A DNA stretch of 64,000 bases from Nelumbo lutea (taxonomy: Eukaryota; Streptophyta; Magnoliopsida; Proteales; Nelumbonaceae): assembly GCA_022828595.1 (NCBI GenBank), contig JAKGHH010000002.1, positions 108,373,254 through 108,437,253 of the forward strand. Reading direction: 5' to 3'. Each line of letters opens with the position of its first letter. Position 1 is the first letter of the stretch. Shown one piece after another: positions 58,155-64,000 of this stretch. The position numbers were made by a program, and so were the translations under genes. The notes under the pieces are model-generated. The model was not told the DNA's origin. It saw only the letters and a program-made list of their open reading frames with translations, and ran no database searches.

Positions 58155-58183
58155 ATCCTGTGCATCGCACGGATCCTCGCTAG
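58155..58183 (+). mobile_element. Helitron 3' terminus (plus strand)
   Basis: ATCCTGTGCATCGCACGGAT forms a stem (GTGC/GCAC plus ATCC/GGAT with one bulged T), then CCTCG and CTAG (58180..58183) followed by host T. This is a textbook plant Helitron 3' end. The body lies to the left, includes or abuts the MULE-type MITE, and has no identified 5' end. Confidence 0.85.
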
Positions 58184-58213
58184 TAAGAATTAAAAAGCTT
58201 GATTTAATTTAAT

Positions 58214-58707
58214 TAGACCTAGCAAAAAGTTGACCCAACCCAACCAAAAAACAAGGTTAGAGTCTCATATTTAGCTACCCGAATGTGAAAATGACCCGAC
58301 CCAACCCAACCCGAAAAAATTGGGTTGGGTTGGGTTGGGTCTTGGGTCAACCCACTGATCCGATTGTCAAGTCTAATTGGGATTATTTATGCATTTTAGA
58401 AGTTTTCACTCTTTAATTTTTCTATTTATTCTTTACTTTTTATTGTTTACTCATTAAATTGTTAAATGTTCAAGCTTTTTATTTTATATTTGAAATTTTA
58501 AGGTTAATTCTTTTAATTTTAACATTTTTCTTATAATTTTTCTTTATTTTTTTTTAAATTTCAATTATTTTTTGGAATGACCTGAATTGACCCATAGGTC
58601 AATCCTAACCCGAATATTTAGAGTTAGGATTATAACCCAACCCGAAATCAACCGAAAGTACCTTGACGCAACCGAACCCGATCCACCCAACCCAATTGCC
58701 AGGTCTA
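58214..58707. mobile_element. Non-autonomous hAT element with perfect duplication
   Basis: 494 bp, ends TAGACCTAGCAA and (reverse complement) TAGACCTGGCAA, flanked by identical AATTTAAT (58206..58213 and 58708..58715). Subterminal GACCCAACCC words. A second internal right-end-like motif TTGTCAAGTCTA at 58361-58372 suggests a composite or nested copy. Confidence 0.9.
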
Positions 58708-58715
58708 AATTTAAT

Positions 58716-59150
58716 CAATGAGCATGTGGGTGGTTGAGTGGGTAGGCCGTACGGTGAAGATTAAGACGACGTGAGATTTGCAGCAGTGTGGGTCTCGTGC
58801 GGCCCAGGCCCAACAACCAACCTCTGATTTTCTCTCTTCACTTCCTCAGCAAATGGCAAACGCGTCAACGGGGAGAGAGAAAATAAAGAAACTGGAGAAA
58901 TAGTGGGTTCCCTCGAAAGTGAACGAATGGTGGTCGGCTCGCCACGTCTCTCATCGCGTGTCGGGTGGAATCTCTCTGTCAGTCAGAGGTGGCCGCTGGC
59001 GGGCACAAGTCTCGTGCGCTTCCCTTTACCTGATTTCGGTTCGCTTATGTAATCCAAATCTCCACTTTTACATCTCTCCTGCAACGCGATCTGATATGCA
59101 CGTCCCCACCACGTGTACATCAGACGGTTACGCCGCACGGATGTACACGT
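58716..59150. other. GC-richer intergenic stretch, no gene assigned
   Basis: Markedly richer in CpG than its surroundings (CACGTCTCTCATCGCGTG, GGTTACGCCGCACGG). A tiny frame starts at 58853 and stops after 16 codons; a 141-codon frame from a GTG-type start at 58919 has no domain. It could be the promoter or first-exon remnant of an unknown gene. Confidence 0.35.
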
Positions 59151-59878
59151 ATCTCTACGCACCGTACAACATCTTAGCCAGCTTAACCCTGAAAAGAATA
59201 TTTAGGGATAAAACTGAAGAGAATTCGTTTTACTTTTTTTTTTTTTTTAAGTGGGAAAGGGAAAGTACTTTTAGAAGTGGAAGTGATTTTATTTGGAATC
59301 AACTTTCATGGAAAATTAGGGGCTATTTGACAAATCTTTTTTAATAAATCTTTCAACAGCCCATTGGACAAAAAGATACATCGAGTTTTGGGGGTATTGT
59401 CTTTAAAGATGAAGATTGTTTGGTTCACATTGTGGTCAAACTGACTGTTAAAAATAGCTAAAGAAACTATTTCCAGAATACCAAAAACTTCATCTGAAGC
59501 ATATTGATTTTTGGATTTTTTTGGTCTTTCTTTGCACTTATCTTTCGGTTTTTCAGTTATGCAATACCAAATGAAAAAAAACAAAATCTTTTCTTGGGTC
59601 TTTTGAACTCTCCACAGACCAAAAATGCATTGAAAACATCTGCCAAACGCCACCTTAGCATAAAAGAAAAGCCTTTGATTACTGAATTAATAATGTTTAA
59701 ATTAATTAGGGTATCTCTACGCACCATACAAAAACAAAGAGAGTGTTTACTTTTAAGTGGGTTAAGAGAAGTACTTTCAGACATGAAAGTGCTTTTATTT
59801 GGAAGCATTTTTCATGGAAAATTAGCCCAAAAGAGAAGCCTTTGATTACTGAATTAACTATGTGTTAATTAATTAGGG
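59151..59878 (+). repeat. Tandem duplication, first copy interrupted by a MITE
   Basis: ATCTCTACGCACC starts at 59151 and again at 59713. The two copies share AAGTGGG.., AAAGTACTTT.., TTTTATTTGGAA.., TTCATGGAAAATTAG.., AAGCCTTTGATTACTGAATTAA and TAATTAATTAGGGT. Without the MITE the first copy is about 220 bp and the second about 166 bp. The second copy preserves the uninterrupted site GGAAAATTAGC. Confidence 0.8.
59319..59654. mobile_element. PIF/Harbinger-like MITE
   Basis: 336 bp between TTA duplications (59316..59318 and 59655..59657). Ends GGGGCTATTTGACAAATC and (reverse complement) GGTGGCGTTTGGCAGATG. The inner parts also pair (ATTTTTGG..CCAAAAAT). The neighbouring duplicate (59713-59878) shows the empty target site with a single TTA. 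Confidence 0.85.
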
Positions 59879-59879
59879 T

Positions 59880-60978
59880 TTTGCCCATTTTTTTGGAGAG
59901 TATGATGGAATGCTCCAGTGGAAATTCTACTGCAACCGACACTAAAGAGTGGAGAAAAAGATAAATGAAGCAGACAAATAGAAAGGTTGCAGCAGGTGGC
60001 TCTTAATTTAAATGAATTCTAGCTATTATCAGGTGAAGTAAGATAAATCACCTTGATTGGCTCCCTTTGTTTTTTGGTAAATACCCTAATTGGATTTTTA
60101 AAAGGTTTTCTGAACGGGTCGTTTATTTTTTTTATTTTTTATTTTACCCATGTACTGGAATGACGTAGGCAAAAGGAAAATTTTCTTTATCATGTAAAGG
60201 CCCTTCGGAGCCTGGTCCACGTCATCACCAAGTATTTATTATGGCTCCTTCCCTTCCAGTATCTTCCAGTATTAGTAGATTTTGATTTCTTAAAATTTTC
60301 TAAGTTATGTTTGTTTTAAGTGTAAATTCAATTTTATACCAAAAGAAAATATGAACCGGTTTAGTTCTGGAGGGAAATTGGAACTTGTTGTTTTTTGAAT
60401 ATTTACACCAATCATATTTTGTTGTCAAGGTGTAAATTTTGATGAATTTTTTTGTCAGAATTTGAAATAGCATCATGTAAATTTCCAACCACACACCAAT
60501 ATGCACTTCACAACAATCTTATATGATGCAACAATCCTGATCCAACGGTTCCCAAGTTATTTGAATTTGGACTACAGCCTTGAGCTTCTCGAGGTACTGG
60601 CGAATGAGTTTGTCCAAATATGGTTCGAATAGGTTAACCTGTGCAGTTTGTAGCTTTAGCCTGTTACAACCTGTACCTTGTAGTAGATGCATCATTGCTC
60701 ACCATTTGATGTGTCTGCTAATCTGTAGCCTATAGACTCTGGCTCTTTTCTTTGATGCTTCTCTTCGCAATTCGCTCTACTACAAATCACCGAACGAGCG
60801 AGAGAGAGAGAGTAGTGGAACGAAGATAGGAGAAACTGGCAGAGGCGTACAAGATAAGACGGGGAGGATGTGAAGACTGCCAGGGTGGGGGCGTTTAAGA
60901 GGTTGTTAGGGCAGCAAGCAGGAGGTATGGCTCATGGTGCACTTTTACCCTTCTCCCCAACAGGGTTTGGATGTAGTG
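59880..60978. other. Intergenic; nothing recognised
   Basis: A (GA)n run at about 60797-60811 sits in a 60780-60930 purine-rich stretch that looks like a 5' leader, but no coding exon follows. 60300-60500 contains GTGTAAATT/TTTACACC words in both orientations. Confidence 0.4.
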
Positions 60979-61326
60979 GGTACGTTAAATAAGCACAATG
61001 AGTGTTGTGTGATACATATCTTAGTTAATGTGCCTTTAATTTAAATATTTTTGCTGCGTTAGATAAAAATTATTCATTATTTTATTATCTTTCTCAAAAT
61101 AATTAAAAATAAAAATTAATAAAAAAGGAAAACGTAAATGAGTCTCACCTCCCAACATATTTAGGTTTTCCTTTTTTATTTTTTATTTTTAATTATTTTG
61201 ATAAAGATAATAAAATAATAGATAATTTATATCTAACGGATAAAAAACATTTGAATGAAAGGCACATTAACCAGGACATGTGTCACACAGCTATTTTGTA
61301 CTCACTCATTGTGCTTACCTAACATG
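60979..61326. mobile_element. Hairpin MITE with about 160-bp arms
   Basis: The left arm GTACGTTAAATAAGCACAATGAGTG.. and the reverse complement of the right arm GCATGTTAGGTAAGCACAATGAGTG.. align nearly to the centre, through GGTTAATGTGCCTTT-like, CGTTAGATA, TTATTTTATTATCTTT and AAAAAAGGAAAAC. The loop is only about 30 bp. Ends and duplication are not sharply defined. No ORF. Confidence 0.75.
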
Positions 61327-62800
61327 CTTTCCGACAATCACGGTTGCCAGGGGGTTTATTTTAGTGGTTGTCGTCACTTCACCTTATATGCTAAAAAGAA
61401 GCATAAAGCTTCTGTTATCAATGTGGCCAAGGCTGCCCTCGGGAAGGCCGACCTTGCCACCACCAAGTGAGAAATCTGAGAGTAGTGCCAACAAGAGAGA
61501 AACCACGAGAATGGTGGAGGTCGAGATGGAGCAGATGGAGAAATGGAGAAGAGAAACATTAGATTGGGAGGAATTTTACTTCGATGGTAGAAACAGGTAA
61601 GTTTTACATCGATAATTTCAATGTATTCTCTACATCAATTATCGGTGTAAAAATATTTTAAAATGGAGTTTTACACTGTTTTACAGTGTAAATATTCACT
61701 CTATCCAAACGCTTGCAAAATCGAACCGAGGTATAAAATGTACTCCGGTTCAATTTTACACCTCTAGGGATCAATCACTGATTTTGAAGCATTTAGGGAA
61801 TTAATGTATTAATGCTAACCTATCATTTTCTCCATAAAAACATGCAAAATTGATTTTTAGGGAATCACTTCCATGTAAGAACCAGAATTATCAACCAAGA
61901 AAATCCCAAGTGACTGAATTCTTCTTGACTTTCAAGGAACCGATTTATCAAATGTGAATTTGTTTCCAAGAGTGATTTGCCAAACAGCTATGATCGATGC
62001 AACAAGTTGAGAAAGCAGAATTGAGAAATTGCTTTCTTCCCACAAAACACATTCTCAGTTGTATTGCCAAGCAAAATAATGAGTTAATTGTGAACACAAC
62101 GGTGACGTGGCAAACAAATGGAGCTCTTTCTCATTTGAGTTCCGAGGTATTTCCATCTAAGCAAATAGATTTCTCCCACCCTTTCCATGATTCATCTCTA
62201 GGAGACCCGACTAGAAAAATATCAAATATGTGCATGAGAGATTAAACCTCTTGCTGTAATTGTATAATATTTTCTACTCTGGAAACGCGGAAATGTATGT
62301 CTGGGCTGTCGTTTTACAAACTTATGATATATTTGTTTATTAAATTTCCAATTACGAGGATTGAGGTAAGTAAGTAGGAAATATAGTGACGCTTATGGCC
62401 CTGATACTTTGATTTAATTACCAAATCTAGAGGGGAAACTTGAATAGTTCAAATCTCGATGCAACTGATTTCTACTATAACCTAATCACAAGTCTCTTTC
62501 CTCCTCTACCCTCCCAAGAATATTCCTTCATCAGTCTCATATAAGAAGACTTTTGTATATTTGGATCAATGGATGGTAGCATCTAAGATTTTGAAAAGTG
62601 AAAACTAATGTAGTTAGTGGGGCCCTTTCCAAATGAAGGGCATTATTGTCATTAGTCAAATATCAGATATTTATATATTTTTGGTAGAAAATGGCAGATA
62701 TATTAATTAGGGCACATCTCTCTCTCTCTCCATGCCATGTATGCATGTATAATACATGTATAAGTTTCACTCTTGTCTTCTAATGAGATTATTTTAATAT
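61327..62800. other. Intergenic, with two small hairpins
   Basis: TTTTACATCGATAATT (61602..61617) pairs with AATTATCGGTGTAAAA (61637..61652), and TTTACACTG (61670..61678) with CAGTGTAAA (61684..61692). An exon-like frame ending EEFYFDGRNR at about 61596 is followed by a donor-like CAG/GTAAGT, but no downstream exon or homology was recognised. The rest is empty. Confidence 0.4.
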
Positions 62801-62812
62801 TAATTCACTTTC

Positions 62813-62819
62813 TATATAA
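62813..62819 (+). promoter_or_regulatory. TATA box of the VQ-motif gene
   Basis: TATATAA within TCTATATAAACC, 111 bp before the ATG, with a C/T-rich leader behind it. Position and sequence fit a plant core promoter. Confidence 0.7.
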
Positions 62820-62865
62820 ACCTTTCCGACTCCTTTTATTCTCACCAAACACTCCCCCTCCAACC

Positions 62866-62868
<3 letters not shown>

Positions 62869-62899
<31 letters not shown>
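62869..62899 (+). repeat. (TC)n microsatellite in the VQ gene leader
   Basis: About 15-16 TC units directly upstream of the start codon, in the predicted 5' UTR. CT-rich leaders are frequent in plants and can act as core-promoter or length-variable elements. Confidence 0.85.
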
Positions 62900-62902
<3 letters not shown>

Positions 62903-62923
62903 CCTGCAATTTGAATTGGAGAC

Positions 62924-63421
62924 ATGGAAGAGAAGATGAAGCGTCAAGCATGTAAGCCCAACGCTGTGACGCCGGCACTAGCCATGCACAGGGACTCGCA
63001 CGTAATATCAAAATTCAAGCCCAAGATTCGAATAATTCACATCTTTGCACCAGAGGTCATAAAGACCGACGCTGCAAACTTCCGGGAGCTCGTGCAAAGA
63101 CTCACTGGGAAACCCACCGACCGGAAAAGCAGGAAGGACAACAAGTCGAGGATCATGGAAGCAAAACAAGATCAGCCGGTGCAGGCGGCCACGGAGTTGC
63201 GGGAGGAGAGCCAGAACTCGAGCTACAGTTATGGGGGGAGTTCTATCAAGGAGGAGGAGGATCAGGAAGAAGAGATGTGGAGATGCCAGATTCCCACAGC
63301 TGACTTCTTGGGTGGACTGGATTTCGATGGCTTTTTTAAGGGATTTGATGTTGGTGAATTTCCTTTCCTTCCTTTGAGTTCCTCTAACGTGGATGTGTTT
63401 GGAGAAACACCTCTCTCTTAG
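62924..63421 (+). CDS. VQ-motif protein (transcriptional cofactor)
   Basis: A single-exon, 165-residue protein. It carries the VQ signature FRELVQRLTG (residues 53-62; pattern FxxxVQxxTG), preceded by KIRIIHIFAPEVIKTDAAN (34-52), a conserved lead-in of one VQ subgroup. A basic stretch (KPTDRKSRKDNKSR, 63-76) may serve nuclear import. The C-terminal half is acidic (KEEEDQEEEM, 109-118) and ends in a Phe/Gly/Asp-rich tail. VQ proteins bind the C-terminal WRKY domain of group I and IIc WRKY factors or MAP kinases and tune defence and stress transcription. Lack of introns is usual for the family. TATA box and pyrimidine leader lie just upstream. The exact VQ number cannot be assigned from memory. 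Confidence 0.92.
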   Translation: MEEKMKRQACKPNAVTPALAMHRDSHVISKFKPKIRIIHIFAPEVIKTDAANFRELVQRLTGKPTDRKSRKDNKSRIMEAKQDQPVQAATELREESQNSSYSYGGSSIKEEEDQEEEMWRCQIPTADFLGGLDFDGFFKGFDVGEFPFLPLSSSNVDVFGETPLS

Positions 63422-64000
63422 ACAAAAATTGTTTCTCTCTCTCTCTCATCTCAATGAATTGGGTTTAGTTGGGGATTATAATCTTGGATTTTAATGTTCT
63501 AGCTCTTTCTTTCTTTCCTTCTCCATTAGATGTTTAGACTGAATCCTCTCTCATTTCTCCTTATTCTCTCTCCACCTTGTAAATATTAATGGGAGAAGCT
63601 CAGAAGCATATACTTTGTATTTGGTTTCTTTGTTTAGCAATAGAACCCACATTCTTCTGCATTTTGTTACATCAAATTTGGGTCACATGTTGAACCCTCT
63701 CCTCTCCCAGAAAAGAAAAAAAATCCTCTTTTGTTTCTTTCTCCTGTATTTTAGTTTTTCCTTTTGTTTGTTTTGTGATTGAATTTTGGTTTGTTTCTAG
63801 ATGAGTGTTGTTTTAGTTTTAGATGTAGCTCTTATCTTTTTCTCCCTTACGTGGGCCTCTTTCTCCTTCTCTACCCCTCTCCCTCTCACATTTACTGTAC
63901 ATCTGAAAATACAAGCATTAATGAAGAAACCCCATTTTTCTTCAAGATGACTATTGTGTAGCAAAGCAAATAAGAACACAGATATTTTCCCAGTATATAT
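63422..64000 (+). other. VQ gene 3' UTR and downstream sequence
   Basis: T-rich and TC-rich sequence as expected for a plant 3' UTR; no perfect AATAAA was seen in the first 250 bp. Short frames at 63779-63979 lie on both strands over each other and have no domain. Confidence 0.5.

Noticed and set aside
58919..59344. 141-codon plus-strand frame
   Set aside because: Starts at a non-ATG codon, runs into poly(T)-derived Phe and the MITE, no domain.
61280..61600. 106-codon frame ending near a donor-like site as a real exon
   Set aside because: Its first third lies in the hairpin MITE and the rest has no recognisable domain; not enough for a gene call.
1..64000. tRNA, rRNA, or organellar DNA insertions
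   Set aside because: No clover-leaf with A/B boxes, rRNA core sequence or recognisable plastid/mitochondrial gene was seen by eye; a tRNAscan or BLAST search would be needed to exclude them fully.

Overview
The window is nuclear DNA of a flowering plant, most likely a eudicot. The evidence is a plant oleate desaturase gene (FAD2) with its characteristic intron in the 5' leader, a plant-specific VQ-motif gene, and plant-type transposons (Ty3/gypsy of the Tat lineage, Rep/Hel Helitrons with an RPA-like gene, Ac-type hAT, MULE and Tourist-like elements). Species cannot be told from the sequence. There are only two convincing host genes: FAD2 on + (leader exon ending at 29545, 4.8 kb leader intron, CDS 34384..35532) and a single-exon VQ-motif gene on + (62924..63421). 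No rRNA, tRNA or organellar insert was recognised.

Layout. 1-3671: intergenic, with a possible copia gag relic, then a degenerate AT-rich tandem array. 3677-14074: a complete-length but dead Ty3/gypsy element in minus orientation, with LTRs 3677..4482 and 13255..14074 and a perfect 5-bp target duplication. Its gag, protease, RT and two RNase H domains are decayed. Its integrase lacks most of the catalytic core. The element also carries a plus-strand (antisense) gene with its own TATA box and two small introns, plus a 78-bp minisatellite. 14080-15130: more AT-rich direct repeats. 15140-24060: a decayed Rep/Hel Helitron on + followed by an RPA1-like gene, interrupted by an Ac-type hAT deletion derivative (17472..19057, perfect 8-bp duplication). 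24350-29040: fold-back element, hAT with palindromic minisatellite, hAT MITE.

29280-35775: the FAD2 locus, whose leader intron has been enlarged by a hAT MITE and a nearly perfect 100-bp-arm hairpin element. 35960-44470: small hAT and PIF/Harbinger (Tourist-like) elements in otherwise empty DNA. 44725-47612: 3' terminus of a minus-strand Helitron, then a 1.9 kb MULE with a 9-bp duplication. 48000-58200: empty or AT-rich DNA with a head-to-tail array of short Helitrons (51273..52377, one copy holding what looks like an RNase H fragment), Tourist-like MITEs, long inverted repeats, an AT-rich tandem array, a MULE-type MITE and a second Helitron terminus. 58214-61330: hAT element, a 0.2 kb tandem duplication in which only one copy carries a MITE (an internal empty site), and a 350-bp hairpin MITE. 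62800-64000: the VQ gene with TATA box and a TC-repeat leader.

The genes do not form a functional system. FAD2 acts in the endoplasmic reticulum (linoleate synthesis) and the VQ protein is probably a nuclear WRKY partner. The main interest lies in the nested transposon history, the tandem Helitrons, the antisense gene of the Tat element, and the hairpin elements inside the FAD2 intron.
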